Shown: positions 44,101 through 57,267 of the stretch, in pieces
How positions within the stretch are numbered: the stretch's first letter is position 1
Layout: each line of letters starts with the position of its first letter
NCBI RefSeq assembly: GCF_022539665.2
Contig: NC_081340.1
Location: 3,658,001 to 3,722,000, forward strand
DNA from: Daphnia carinata
Lineage: Eukaryota > Arthropoda > Branchiopoda > Diplostraca > Daphniidae
Length of the DNA: 64,000 nucleotides
Reading direction: 5' to 3'
Translations under genes and position numbers: made by a program
Notes under the pieces: generated by a model
Database searches by the model: none
Told to the model about the DNA's origin: nothing
The model's input: only the letters and a program-made list of their open reading frames with translations

Positions 44101-46592
44101 TTGAGTACTGAACAAGGCGAATCCAAAGGGAAGAAGCCGTTCATTTTTTCTACTCTAACGTGGAAAATATTCATGCCCCAGTTACGCTGCAAGCGTCTCG
44201 TCGCCACTGCTCACGATTCAAGTGTAATTAACATATTTGCGGGCTTGATTTTAATCGTGACCACTTAGGTGAATCACAGTGTTCAACTATCTCAATATCG
44301 TGCCCGTTTAATTGAAAATGAAACGCGACCTTGTCTGGGCTCCGTGTAAAAAGACCCACCGGCAAATTATTGAGAGGGTTAAACAGTTTTTGTTTTCAAA
44401 GCCGTTTTAACCCTTTGATATTGCAACCCTAGAGTCAGTTCTCCTTGTCTAACTGGGCGTTTCATTTGAGCATTACGTGGTCCATTTGACTTGTCGACAC
44501 TTAGCTGCACTTAAAGTGTCTCTCGTTCAACGTGCTCTCACGAACGAAAAGAGAGTCTTTCAAATCCTCTTCGACGTGTTTACATGTTCTTCATTTCATC
44601 TGCGGTTTAAAAAAAAAGAAAGCTCATAGACAGACACCTTTAAGAGCGAATATTTTTAGTAGCATCGCTGCTTAACCGTCGTCATGTACCGTTGGCGTCT
44701 AATGCAAACGCAGATCGTGAATAGGCAAGTGAAAAGTGTGTGGCCAGACGCCAGCAGGGCCGCCTTACGAGTATCAAGGGCCGACCCAAAACGCGATGCT
44801 GACAGGTGTTAATCATTCAAGTGGATATAAGAACGTTCGTTACAAAGAGCCTCGTTTGGAACGCTCAAACGAGAATCAGCTGACTGAGCCATTGTTCTCT
44901 CTTTGCTGTTTTTTTTTGTGTATGTCTTTCGATTATGGTCAATGCACAACTTGCTCACGCTGCTAATGGGCAGTCGTTACTGTATCGACAGACTTAGGTG
45001 GATAAGGCAGACTCGGTCAGCTGACAACTGATTTGGAATTCCCATCAGTTATCGACGACGTAGCTCTCCTACGCCGAGCACACCTGGTGTGGTGAGACAT
45101 AAGAGACTCTCTCAAGCTGACCTTCTCTCTCCTTGCAAGTCTTTGGCTATCTGCTATAAGAAATAGAAGTGTCTTCAAGCCTTAAAAAAAATAAAATAAA
45201 GACGGACTCGTTCTACAGGTAGACGAAAAACCGTGTTCCAGCAGCAGCAACCGAACGGACGGCCCAAAAAAAGCTCGTAAACTATACGCCAAAGTTCTCC
45301 CTTTCACTTTCTAAAAAAAATGCTGCAACCTCCATCGAGTTATTTCTCTCAATCCAACATCTCCTCGGCAACCGAAGCACTACGTCACCACGTATAGATA
45401 CATACGCACTTCCCAAAAAACCTTCGCTACCTGTATATGGGCAAGAGTCAGAGATCGGAGCGAGAGGGGGAGTGTATTTTCCCTTTTGGTTTTGTTTTGT
45501 ATTTTTTTTTTTTTTTCAGCTTTATTGTCGAATGGATTTTACGTATAAATAAATAACAGTTTATACACGTTTTTTTTTTTGCTTGCTTGCTTTCTTTGGT
45601 TGTCTCGTGGACATATTTGTCCTCAACCTAAACTTCCTTTCCGATCGTCACCGCATTTGGGATTCCGATTCAAAAGGTATGTTGTTTTTTTTAAATATTT
45701 ATTTCCCCTTTTGACCATATGATTTCCCGTCATCAGCTTCAGCCTCTCTCGCTCTGTGTTGTGTGTCATATACTATTTTGTTATCGCCTTGTCGAGTATG
45801 AGGCGGTGCGCATCGGCGCGATGCGTCAGTCGAACATGCGTTGCGTCATCGCCCATCTTAGGAATTCCATTTTCTCTTTCAAGAAGAAAAAAAAAGGAAG
45901 AATTTAATTGAATTTAAAGATCGAAGTCGACTGGAGATTTTGGCTTTAAAATAGCTACCAACGGATGAGGCCGTCACGCACAAATAATGCAAAGTAACGA
46001 GCGCTAAATGAATAAACATTTTCGAAAGTACACTTCTCGTGAATTGGCCAATAAGAATACTGAAGCAATAATATAATTCTATTCAACAGTACGAAAATAA
46101 TCAGGTGGAATTAGGAGAGGGTGGCGTAGGAGAGAGGAAAACACCTTCCAATTTTGGAGAAGTCCGTGTACGTGCGCATTTAGTCTGGCTATTCTCCTCA
46201 AGAACTATCTTACACAGTCTACAAGTGTGCACTGGATTGATGTATGAAAAAAAGAACTAAAATCTCCTTCGAGCGCTCGTTATTTTGTTTCATTCAAATG
46301 TTGCGCGTGCCTTCGCACAGACCACGTCAGTCAAAAAAGCGAACCGGTTTAGCCAGTTCAAAAAAAGCAAAGCATGACTGAAAGAAACGCAAGGTTTTCT
46401 CCTTTTTTGAGTTGAATTTTGTGATTACGTATTTCTTATTTTAAGTAGATACGATACCGCAAAAAAATAAGCTAAAACATACATAGCAAAAAAAAAAATT
46501 AATCTTAAAAAAATTAAATTTCACGTGAAATGGGAAGAAGAGAATTCGTGACTTGAGTTTGAATAAACGAACAGCCAACCAGAGTGGCAGAG

Positions 46593-46616
46593 CATGTCGA
46601 CAACATTGTCGACATG
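46593..46616. repeat. 24-bp palindrome (11-bp arms, 2-nt centre)
   Basis: CATGTCGACAA, then CA, then TTGTCGACATG: perfect 11-bp arms, each containing the smaller palindrome TGTCGACA. It is too symmetric for a casual match and could bind a dimeric factor, though no specific factor is known to me for it. Confidence 0.75.
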
Positions 46617-47751
46617 ATCAGGTACTGCGTGTGGTATCCTCACGAAGCTGTGTTATTGGCGTTCGTTTTTCTTTCTGATTCTAATCAGCAAATTTTATCG
46701 GTACTCACATCAGCAAAGAGAGTGAGGGTACAAGAAGTCAGAAGACGAGGTATTCGCGCAACACCTTCACTTTCCTTTCAAAATCGCAAAGCGCCTTGCG
46801 AAAAGAGAGAAGAAATTGAACGTCACGGAAAACCGATCAGGACGAGCTGTTTGCCCTCAAGTAAAAATGAAAACAAGATTCCAATTTCGGAAAATAAAAA
46901 AAAAAAAAAAAAAAAAGAAGGAGCAAAAGAAATCCATAATGCATCACGGTCATCTGTTTGCGATTTCTCAGATCGATAGCCTTTTGCGGGATTTGTTCTT
47001 CTCTTCTCGCGGTCTAAATAAACAACGTCTAAATAAACACACACACCGCATCTAGAAAATAGAGGACGGAATTGTTTGGAATGTAGAAGAAAAAAGAAAA
47101 ACGACGAAGAATAAATTGTGTTGCTTATTTTTTTGTTCTCCCATTTATCCTGTGTGTGTGTCTAGCGCTTCGCGTTTTTTTCTAACGTTCGTGAAATGAT
47201 GGCGGCAACGGATGAATCACCGGCGCCGCACCGTAAAAGAACGACAGACTCACAAAAGGGGAAGAAAAAAAAAAAAAGGACCCGAAAGAGAAACAAAAAT
47301 AACGAAACGGCGATTCATCATGGATTCAAGGTGCGCAATGGTTTTGTAAAACAGCAAAAATGAGAAGGGAAAAAAAAAGTGCTGTGTGAAGAGGTACGTT
47401 CTCGTGCGTCCTCGGACAAGTTGTTCATCAGCAAAAAGATGAATCAGAAGGAACGATAGCGGACGAATGGCTAAAAATCATTTCACTTTCTTCGACTTTT
47501 ATCTTGGGTTTATATTTAGTCTTGAATTTGTCGGTAATGTCCCTTTTGGCAGCTGCTTTCACGCTGTATACACACACACGAGCGGGGAGCTATGTGCGCT
47601 AGGTTACAGGTGAGTCAATCAAACCAAGGGCCTCATTTTTTTTTCTTTTCGTTTTCTGTTTAAAAAAAAAAAACTCTCGCTTCGTGTGTGAGGAGGTGGG
47701 ACAAACGATAGCCAAAGAGAGAGGAGGAACGCCATCAAAATATTGCGTTTT

Positions 47752-47756
<5 letters not shown>

Positions 47757-47782
<26 letters not shown>
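47757..47782. repeat. (GT)13 microsatellite
   Basis: An uninterrupted GT run in non-coding DNA. Confidence 0.9.
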
Positions 47783-48233
47783 AGCCCTTTTTCTCTCTCT
47801 TTAACTCTCTGTGTCAAATAACCGGACACGCATTTTGCGGGGCTAAATGACATCGCATCCGGTGGAAAAGTCAACCGTTCGACTATTTCCGCCACGCTGG
47901 TCAATTTGATGTTGGTCCCGAATTCGTAACTCTTCATCCGGCCCGCCAAAGCCTATCGGATTGGCACAGGTGTCCCGTATCCGCTGGCCCAACTCTCTCT
48001 CTCGGACGGGGACGGTGTTGCGCGTCTCGCCAAGCCAAGAGGGGAGGGTTAATGGTTGCTCCCACAATGTTACGCCGTTCCATGGCCTTGCCCAAAAAGT
48101 ATTAAAGAATCAGAAAGGAGAGAACGAGAGAGAAGAGAGGAAAAAAAACATTTGAGAGTTTGAAAAGAAACAAAAAAAAAAGGAGCAGAAAAGAATCGTG
48201 ACGTGTTTGGTATCAATGGAGAAAAAAAACTCT

Positions 48234-48255
48234 TCTCTCTCTCTCTCTCTCTCTC
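48234..48255. repeat. (TC)11 microsatellite
   Basis: A TC run in non-coding DNA. Confidence 0.85.
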
Positions 48256-50787
48256 CCCGGGAACCTTATCACTAGTTTGCTGCTTATCTATAACTCGAAG
48301 AGTCCCGAAATAATGGAGAACAAATTAAATAAAAAATAACCCGAAAGAAAAAAAGAACATGGGCGCCTTCTGTGTAGCTGTCGCAGTTGGGGCAAACGGA
48401 GTTTGAAAATGAACTGCTGTGTCTGTTTTTAAGTGTCTATACTTATGTAAACAGTGTGTTTTTTTTTCGGAGGGGGGGGGGGACAGGGACGAAACCACTT
48501 CTTCTTCGTTCTGTCAAAGGTGCGATAAAGAGTTGAAACTCGCCATTTTCAATATTGACTTGACTCGTCCAGTAATTTCTGATTTTTCACCACCCGTTGC
48601 TATTTTTATTCTCCGAACTTCACTCAGGGATTTTTAAAAATTTGTCGTTGACATTCATTATTCATTTGTGTTTATTCATTGGGTTTCTGGTGGTTTTTAT
48701 CACTTTTCATCGTCGTGTTTTCTTAGTTTGTTCACGACGCTTCGTTTTACTCCGGGCTCGCGTCGTCCGTGACACGCGCCGCAGATTTTCGAATCGCCTT
48801 TCAACGTCACCATCCTCAAGCAAACAAAAATCGAAAGATTCTATTTGATGATAGTCTTATGCAATACGCATATTATTTACTGCATTTATTCCACCTATCA
48901 AATGGAGAGAAAGAGAAACGTACAACCGTAAAGCCGCTGCGCCCTCCCGCCGTGTGATTTGCTTTGTAATTTATACTCGTTGACTTCCAACAGGACAGAA
49001 TCAAATGATAAGAAATCCATAAAAATATTGTACATCATATAGATGTGTTGGGCTGTGTGGCAAAACGAATGGCCACCGGGATTTGCTTACATACGTACAC
49101 ATTTATAGGTAGCCGGAGATTGTGTGTACAGTTTCAAAACGGATGGGTCATGCGTCTTCTTTCATTCGACGCCTATACGCGGCTATTTCAACATTTTTTT
49201 TTTCTCTTTCTTCTTCTTCCTTTTTTCATTTCGAAATATGGGAAGGAAATTTCGTATTAGTCATTCACCCACGATTTGCTTATTTATGTATACACGAGCG
49301 CGCGGGTTGTGCGTTTATGCATACGCGGTCGTTCGCATCCCCGATCGCGCATAAAAACGAGCAAACACCTACATTGATATGTTTGAAACACCCGGAACAC
49401 ATTCAGAATTCTTCTCAATTTAATTGTTTTCTCTTGGAAAATACTAAGAAGTAAGGGTTCAAACCTCGTTTGAAAGCCAGTTTTTTTCTTAGTGTGTGTC
49501 TCTTACAGTCCGTCCCAATGTCCGTTTGAAGGGATCAGCTCATTAAATCATCGGACTTGTGTATTATACATATATTTTCAATAGGCTAGCATTTATTTCT
49601 CACCAGCAAGCGACTTTACATCGTAGGAGTAGCGGCTACCAGAAAACCGGTGGGGTCGACGTACAAGAAAGAGACTGGTGTGTTCTATAATTCATTCCGT
49701 TTTTCTTTTTTCTATTGGAGAGGGGCGTAGAAGAGAAAGAGATAGAGAGAGAGAAAAGGAAAGAATAAGCTCGCATGCCTATACACAGAGGCCTATAGTG
49801 GTAGTCCCCATCCAGGAGTTCCAGAGGCCATTCAAACAGGACTCAGCTTCTTCGTCTTCTTCTTCGTCAGGTGTTTGGGGTCTATGCCCTAGACACATTT
49901 CTCAATCTATCAGATGGAACCTTTTTTTTTTTCCTTCTTATCTGACTGACGACCTGTTTTGTAAGTAGTCTGAAGATCTATCCTTCACGCTTCATTTCTA
50001 TCTATAAATTTCCTTTTTTTCTTCTTGTCTCTTTCTTTCTTTTTTTTTTCTTTACAGGGTTTTATCGAAGGCCCTCACACGCAACACAAGACGTGCCTTC
50101 TTCTTTCCCCTTTTTTTCAGTACGAATTCGTGTAAGAAACGTGAAAAACTCTTTGGGGGACGACCGTTTGTATATCCATGTACGTATCAAATTACGTATC
50201 ACAAATATAATGGACCCTGTTGATGATGATGGTTTGCCCGAGCAGATGAAGATGGGCTCGTCTTTATGGCGTGCGATCCTCTCGCTAACAGCTTCCCTTG
50301 ATAGTTTATTTCCCCTCACTTTTTTTTTCAATTTAAATTATTATTATTTTTTTTTTTCATTTCACTTCTGATATTCTTTTGCCTCTCCATTTCCCTATTT
50401 AGACTGTATAAATGCCTTTCGTTTTTCTTTTTTATTACCCCAATCTTCTATCGTCTTATCTCCCTCTTGTGTGCTGCTCCCTCCGGTCCGTGTAACACGA
50501 TGAAGGAAACAGGCAGACGAGAAAGTGAAGGTGGACGTGTAAGGCTTAGTTGTGTTTATAATACATCAGATTAGAATAAGGAAAAAAAGAAAAGGGGTGT
50601 ATCCAGTGTTAGTATAGCATATTTGTGAGGGCTATATATACATCGACGGCGGCATGCATATAACGAAAACAAACGAGACAAATGCCACGGCCCAATTCCT
50701 TGCCACGTTCTTATTTTGACTCGTTCACTCGGCATGGAATGTAAACTATTTTTCTTTAGCCTAGTTGTCGTAATATACTGCGCATTG

Positions 50788-50809
50788 TCTCTCTCTCTCT
50801 CTCTCTCTC
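50788..50809. repeat. (TC)11 microsatellite
   Basis: A TC run in non-coding DNA. Confidence 0.85.
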
Positions 50810-51279
50810 GCTCTGCTATCTTTTTACATTATGTCTTTTCTGTCTCTTCGTCAATACATCAGAACGAGACGAACAAGAAAACCTGAAATCGTGTGCTGGA
50901 ATTGCCCAACTGTTGACATTGAAATAATGAAAAGAAATCGAAAGCTTGTCGGCGAGGTGAAGACCGCGGCTGTTAAGAGTCGGCGCCAGCGGACGTAGAC
51001 GGACGGATTCTTTAATTTTTTGTTTTTTCTATCTTCAAATTCGAATCTAAATGATTGGACTCGACAGTTTCGGCTTATTTACGTCATTGTCTTTCCGAAT
51101 CCTTAGTCCAAATCGGGCTAATAGCCGGACGACGGGTCGTAATTGACCAAAAGGGTAGCGTGTGTTCGTGCGGGAGACGCATCCGCGCGTCCGTGATTCA
51201 GAAAAAAAAAAAAAAAAAAAACGCTAGTGAAAGCCCTACCGCGCACTCGCCGACACCGACTGCCCTATAACCGCTCTGT

Positions 51280-51302
51280 ACACACACACACACACACACA
51301 CA
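51280..51302. repeat. (AC)n microsatellite
   Basis: An AC run of about 23 nt. Confidence 0.85.
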
Positions 51303-52584
51303 TCGCATAAGATAGATATACACGAGCGCATTTGAATATCCATATACGAGAGCGTCCTTGTTGTTGTTGTGTTGCCTTCTCTCTGTGTCTCTTGTAGTCG
51401 TTCTCTCTTTTTTTTTTTATTTATTTATTTATTTTTTTGTTTCTTTTCTTCTTTCTCACTAGAGATATGCTTCCTTTCGTTTGGTTTTGCAGCCGTTTGG
51501 GGTTGGTGGGGACTGGCTCCCGACCGAACAACCATCCAAGGGTCGTCGAAAGTAAAAGTTCTAACCCTCCTCTGCTGGTAAAATTGGCAGGTGAAGGCCG
51601 CGGCCTTTTATTTTATTTTAGTTTTTTTCATCATCGTCTTCTTCTTCTTTTGTATGTATAGACTCTCCTGCACCATATACGTTTGTTTTAATGTTTCTTT
51701 TTTTTTTTTTTTGGTACCCTTCTCGCGTATCCTGGGACTGGTAGTTCGGGAATTCGGTAATAACCGGCAAAAGACAACAACGACGTAGAAAAAGCGTTTG
51801 TAATAACTCTCACGTAAAAGGAGAAAAAAAAAATGGAAGGCGAAAGAAAAATATGGACTAACCCTCTTGGTATTTTTCTGGGGCAGCCCTTTTAATTTTC
51901 TGGCCAAACGTATGTGTGTCTTTTAAAAATAACTGAGGCTTCGTTTCCACTGGGGGGTTATCGTGCAACGAGCTAACTATTATGCAAAGCAGAAGCGTAA
52001 TGTTTTTCTTCCACCAATGGTGATTAGGTCATTTCTAATTGGCCGTCTTTTTTTTACGGTCCTCCCTTTCTCGCCTCTCACGTTCACTCTCGATGACTGC
52101 CATTCCGCAGACATCCAGCGCCTATTTTCTTTCAATAGGAAATTACGGGCCATCATTTTCATTGTTTCTTTCTACTTCACGTTAATTCAAAAGACGAAGA
52201 AAAAAAAAAATGCTTGATGATCTTGCTCTGCGGCAACAGCCCACACACCCAGATGTAGCGTCTATACACACACGCACGATCACGAAAATGATGCCGGGTG
52301 GCTAACACCCGCTCAGCAGCGTATCAGAAATTGTCGGGAGAGTAGAGGCATTTTCAATTGATCATTAGAAAGCCAACCGGTGATTTTCAAATGCCCATGT
52401 TGTTGTAATTCGTTATGATATAAAAATAACAGTAATAACGTCATATACACACACCAGGCTGGTGTTTTTTTTTTCTCTATCCCCAACTGCCCCGAGACGC
52501 GGACACGCTCGTCTCGGTGGTAATCGACCCAATTTCACGAGTAAAAAAAACATTAGACACATTAAGAATGGACGACACACTTAC

Positions 52585-53275
52585 CGTCATCATTTGTAGT
52601 TATTAGACGACGTACGGAGCGTTGCAAATTGGTGGAATAAATTTTTAAGAGTTTCGCTTTCTGTTCGCATGTGGATCTGATCTTGAAAAGCGGGTTTATA
52701 TTCGAGGTCAAAGATGTTTCCAGTTTTCGCCAAAACCGGTCGCCATCCAATTGGAAGACTCTTTTCTTTTAAACACACGACAACCACTGGCACAGACACG
52801 CGCTCACACACCGACGTCAATACGCACTTGCACGAGTGACAAAACCGAAAATAGAAACTACTTGACCCTCCACTTTCTTGTCAACGTCTCGAAATTGGCC
52901 AGACGGTAACGAGCAAACGACAAGTTCGAATTCGGTATTTGTAAAACGTGTAACCGAAAAGCTCGAAATCAAACAGATTCAAAAATTCGGCCCGTTTTTT
53001 CGGAAAGTTTTTTCTCGTTTCCGATGAGGATCTGCACGCTCTGCCCTTGTTGAATGAAAGAAATAGTTTTCTGTGTAAGGCAGAAGAGCTAATTGAGCGT
53101 GAGAGTAGTCACCAGCTTTCGAGCTGAGGGGATTCGAACGAGTGGGGAGAAACAGCTCGTGGAGCTCACGTGCTCTTCTGACGAGAGACTCGAGGCGCCT
53201 GCTGCCGACTCGACGCACGGGCCAGGTCAGAATGAGACTCTCTAGTCGATGTCGACTAGCACACACACTCAGATG
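52585..53275 (-). other. Candidate first (5' UTR) exon of the formin gene
   Basis: The minus strand carries a near-consensus donor at 52585 (GATGATGACG before GTAAGTGTG). Upstream sequence is more complex and less T-run-rich than the flanks, as expected of a transcribed leader. Short uORF-like frames occur, but no conserved protein. It is assigned to the formin because that is the next minus-strand gene downstream. The 5' limit is a guess from the TATA-like site at 53303; the segment may be several exons. Confidence 0.35.
53242..53259. promoter_or_regulatory. 18-bp palindrome near the putative formin promoter
   Basis: CTAGTCGA, TG, TCGACTAG: perfect 8-bp arms around a 2-nt centre. It lies about 45-65 bp downstream of a TATA-like site, inside the proposed core promoter or leader. 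Confidence 0.5.
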
Positions 53276-53302
53276 GGCTGCGAGCCAAGGTAGGCGGGCA
53301 GG

Positions 53303-53308
53303 TATATA
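53303..53308 (-). promoter_or_regulatory. TATA-like element of the putative formin promoter
   Basis: The minus strand reads TGTATATACC, which would place a start near 53275, upstream of the donor at 52585. AT-rich hexamers are common here, so support is weak without transcript data. Confidence 0.25.
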
Positions 53309-53619
53309 CATAAGGTAGGTAGATGAGGAGGGGGGGGGGGAAGGCAAAAGGCAAAAAGAAAGAAAAGTCAAGGTGGGCGCGGTTCATGTCTCTCTTTTTT
53401 TTCTACTTGGAAATGGGGAGCGGGACTGACGTGAGAGCTACAAGGAGCGCCCACGTTCATTTTCTCCAGGAAGACCTAAGAGAAGAAAGAAAAACAAAAC
53501 ACACGCAGGCAAAAGAAGATTGAGAAGAGTCGGGAAAATAACAAGGAACTTATCCGCCCTGAACAAAAAAACTTCTTTTTTTCTTTCTTTATCTTTCTCT
53601 GGGCAGGGATTTCTTTCAC

Positions 53620-53641
53620 GTGTGTGTGTGTGTGTGTGTGT
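53620..53641. repeat. (GT)11 microsatellite
   Basis: An uninterrupted GT run upstream of the putative formin promoter. Confidence 0.9.
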
Positions 53642-56600
53642 ACCAGCAGCAAACACAGCAGCAGTGACTGACCCACCATAAACCGTAAACCGTTGCCACC
53701 CATTCACTAATAGGTAGCTTTTTTTTTTTTTTTTGTTCATTCTTTGCTTTGTGTTTATCATTTTTGTTGATGTTTCTCAGTTTTTCGTGTTTCAACTATT
53801 TTAAAGCGTTTGAGGAGCGCACGAAGAGACAGATCGAAATGAAGACGGAGAGGAAATGAAAACTCAACTGGCGTAATCATTTCGGCTCCTTCTTCTGTGT
53901 GCAGTGGCTCATCAAATCGTTAAGGAAAAAGAAAATTGAAATAAGTGGAGAATAGCACGAGATAAATACTCTGCTTCTCTTTTCCATCTTCATCTCGTCT
54001 GTTATGTTCTTGCGTGTTGTTGGTTTTTTGTTTTGTTTTTTGTTTTTTGTGTGCGCTTTGATTCTTTTTGTGGCGGCTGTCGGTTCTAGTTGCGTTACGT
54101 GACGATCCGCCTGGAGGGCGTGGATCGAAACGACCACATAGCTGTGATGATCTTAAACTATCGAACGCGCTTGATTGAATCGCCCCCGTCTACGTTGCCG
54201 TATTTCATTTGTTCAGTCAAACGATAAAACGAAAGGAAATGGTTAAATTGAGGATAGAAGACATGCACTAGACGTCCATCCAATCACGTCGGTTGTTATA
54301 CACACAACTCTCACGAAATATGTTTTCAATCAAACTAACCTTTCGTGTTTCCTCCCGTATATGCTGTAAAACTTTTTATTTTACATTTTTCGTTTTTAAA
54401 AGAATAGAATTTGGAATCAACTCGTTTTCGTTTTTCAAAATCCATGTTTTCATCTCTACCACTTTCTCTCGTCTGTCGATCTCCATCCCAGATTTCTTTT
54501 TCCGATGTTTGGAGAAGAACAATGTCCAAACGACCCGCAGATGATTCACGATCGAAGCCTCTCTTTTCATATTTACAACTGTCTTCCTCCACATATACAC
54601 CTTCGAATTCAGAGTGGTTTAGACAATAAGCTTATCGGCTGCCATCAAGGGCTAGGTCCATCTCAGGTCCTCTCATTCCCAACTGGCTAAAAAGGGGAGG
54701 AACAGAGCCGACTCCTCTTGTTCTCTTCCTTGGGGGCGCCTTGATTGTGAATGTGGAATGTGCTGCGTCGTGTTGTAGTTGCCCGTCAAAAAGAAAAAGG
54801 TCCGGGTCGCGCGCGTTGGAAACCCCTGTAAACACGGACAGGTGTTTATCCAGCGTAGATGTCTCCATCTAGATATAGATACATAGGGGGAATGCATATG
54901 GTGATGAAAAGAAGGGGGGCAGGACCCAATCGACACGCAACGTTTCTAAACTCATCAGCAACGGGATCGATCGAGAAGAGAAAAAAAAAAGAAAGGGAAA
55001 TCAACATAAAAAAAAATAAAAGCGGAGCCATTCAACTCGAAGCCAATTTCCCAAATAGAAACTTGGATGACGTCGTTAGCCAGTTTGTTTAGGGCGTTCG
55101 GTTGATGATTGGGTTGAGCATTTTCTTTCTTTATTCATCAGCTGGATTCTGTTTTTGTTTTCTTCCTTTTGCCAGGTGGGAGGGGATCAGGTATTGCATC
55201 AAAAACACCGGTGAAAGACAACCCGTCTGACTTTGCAATCATTTTTCTCCAACCCTTCGAGGCATAAGGAGGAGGATCGTCATTTGTTTTCTTCGTGTGT
55301 CTGTTTCTCTTTTGCCAAGATGTTTTCTGTTTTGCTTTTCCCGATTTTGAACGCGACTGAAAATGTCCTCATTAGACAAAATGTTTTCGCTCGTATTTTC
55401 GTCCCGCAGTTACAAATTCGTGATGCGACGTGAAAACGGAAGGGAGAAAAAAAAAGAAGAAACGTCTCCGAGAATGCCGTGCGTGCACGGGACCGTACTG
55501 CGGGACTGACAGCCGGGTTCTATTCAGCATACGTTGTTTTTTTATGGACGTGGTGGGAGAATTAAGATAGATATTCTTTAACAGTGGCATCCGCGCATAA
55601 GGTAACGGTGTATTTTCGTCCGCACAATGACACAACTATAAGCTGCGTTTATAATGAGACGTCTAGGAATAGAATTGACAAGTATAAAAAGGTTATGCTG
55701 TGCCTTGCTGGGCATGAAAAAATCCGACACACACAAGAACGAACGAAGCCAAAACAACAACGAAAAGTGAGATTGAGCTGAACGTGAGCTTCAAAGAGAG
55801 AGAGAGAATCTAAAGTAGAATACGAATATTTATCGCGTGAATGGATCATTCACGTCATGCGACACGACAGCCCACGATACAGACGAAAAGAAAAACATTT
55901 GCAATGTGTCGGACATTCAAGGTCCATCTGATTTAAGAGACAATCGGCTAAGAGCATAAGTAGGTAAATCGCGCGCGATGTTTGAATCTCTTTTCAACGT
56001 CAACGTAATCTTGTTGATATCTTCCTTTTATTTTTTTTTTCACTCGCTGATCCTTTGTCGCCACGAAAAAAAAAAAAGATGAAAGGCGCAAGGTCCAGTG
56101 ACGATGACACAAACCGTTTCAGTCAAACATATCACTGAAGCGGCCCTGAAACAAAGTGTCATGTCGATTTTTTGTCCAGCTCGCCAACCGTTCGGGCTGT
56201 GTGGGTTTTTTTTTTTCAAATGCCAACAAAACAAAAAACGCCGACATGAAGATTCTTTTAACGTGTAAAGAATGTGAGCAGAAATAAAAGGTGATACTTA
56301 AAGCGACAATATCAACAACACGGAGAGAGAGAGTCACCTTCTTTTTGAGGGGCAATTAAACAGTCACGATATAGATAAAAGCGTTTTGCTTTGAGTTCAC
56401 AGCCAGATCATTGCTCACTATTCGTTTATGCGAACGATATTTGAATTGTTTAGCCTTGTTTCAATCACGAAAGGTCGAGTTGTGACGCAGTCTCATTTAA
56501 TTTCGCGAGCACTTCCGTGCTGGATGTTTGATCTTTTTCTTTATTGAAAATTGAGTTTTCAGCATTTGGCGGTGACGGCTTTTCCCGTGAAATGAAAGGC

Positions 56601-57204
56601 AGATGCATATGCAAAAGGTATAAACAATAGAGCACTCTGTCGACGCCCTTCCTTCCTCTTTCCTTATCTCTGTTTGGTTTGAAACATCAAATGGCAGACA
56701 AAAAGAAATTGACCTTCCCTAAATACGGTCCTTGTATTGCGCAAGCTGTCGTGCTGCGAAGCTTTTTTTTTATATCAAAAGCTAAAAATTGACAAAATGC
56801 AATTGCGTAGGCGAAAGTTATGTATGTAGAGACGTAGCGTACGCATTAGCCGTTCATCGTTCGACAGCAAACAATTGCTTGCCCGCACACACGGCTCAGA
56901 ACACGACGACAACAAGTATGATGTATGCAACAGAAAATCGCTTTGTGGCATCACGTGATTTTTGATTTGAATGTCCATATAAAAAAAGAGGAAACGATTC
57001 AATTGTTCGCACCGTGTGAGAGTTACGATGATGATTTTTTTCATTTTCATTTCGTCGTTCGTTCACATGCGTGAACCGAAGAAACAGACAGACAACACGA
57101 AAGAGAAGATTTTTGTTTCCAAGAGAGGCGTCCCCGTCGCGATGGCCGTAAATCATTCTTCGGGCGTGCTGAACCGGCACCACTTTTTTTTCTTTCCTAT
57201 CCAC

Positions 57205-57267
57205 CTTGTGCGGTTTGAAACGTCTGATGGGCTTCGATTGTGTGCGGTAAGCCCCGAGGTGGTCGTA
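57205..57267 (-). CDS. Candidate small exon (21 codons), uncertain
   Basis: The minus strand has a long pyrimidine tract ending TTTAAACAG, a 63-nt open segment (YDHLGAYRTQSKPIRRFKPH and K) and then AAG before GTGGAT. The borders fit a phase-0 microexon, but no neighbours join it into a gene and the peptide is not recognised. The frame also stays open beyond the proposed donor. Confidence 0.15.

Larger units (their letters stand above)
41250..52584 (-). other. Presumed 5' intron / upstream region of the formin gene
   Basis: Eleven kilobases with no exon I can defend. The first half of the DID should be encoded upstream of 41.2 kb but I did not recognise it on the minus strand. The segment contains a GT microsatellite at 47757, TC repeats at 48234 and 50788, an AC repeat at 51280, a 24-bp palindrome at 46593 and a more complex stretch at 47.85-48.08 kb that could be an exon. 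Whether it is one intron or includes another gene cannot be told from sequence alone. Confidence 0.4.

Noticed and set aside
49797-49872. Possible plus-strand exon with a run of serines (DSASSSSSSSG) ending at a GTGTTT donor
   Set aside because: The serine run comes from a TTC/TCT repeat, the acceptor is weak and no neighbouring exon fits.
53100-53165. tRNA-like T-loop GTTCGAATC on the minus strand
   Set aside because: The flanks do not form the five-base-pair T stem, and no A box or acceptor stem is present.
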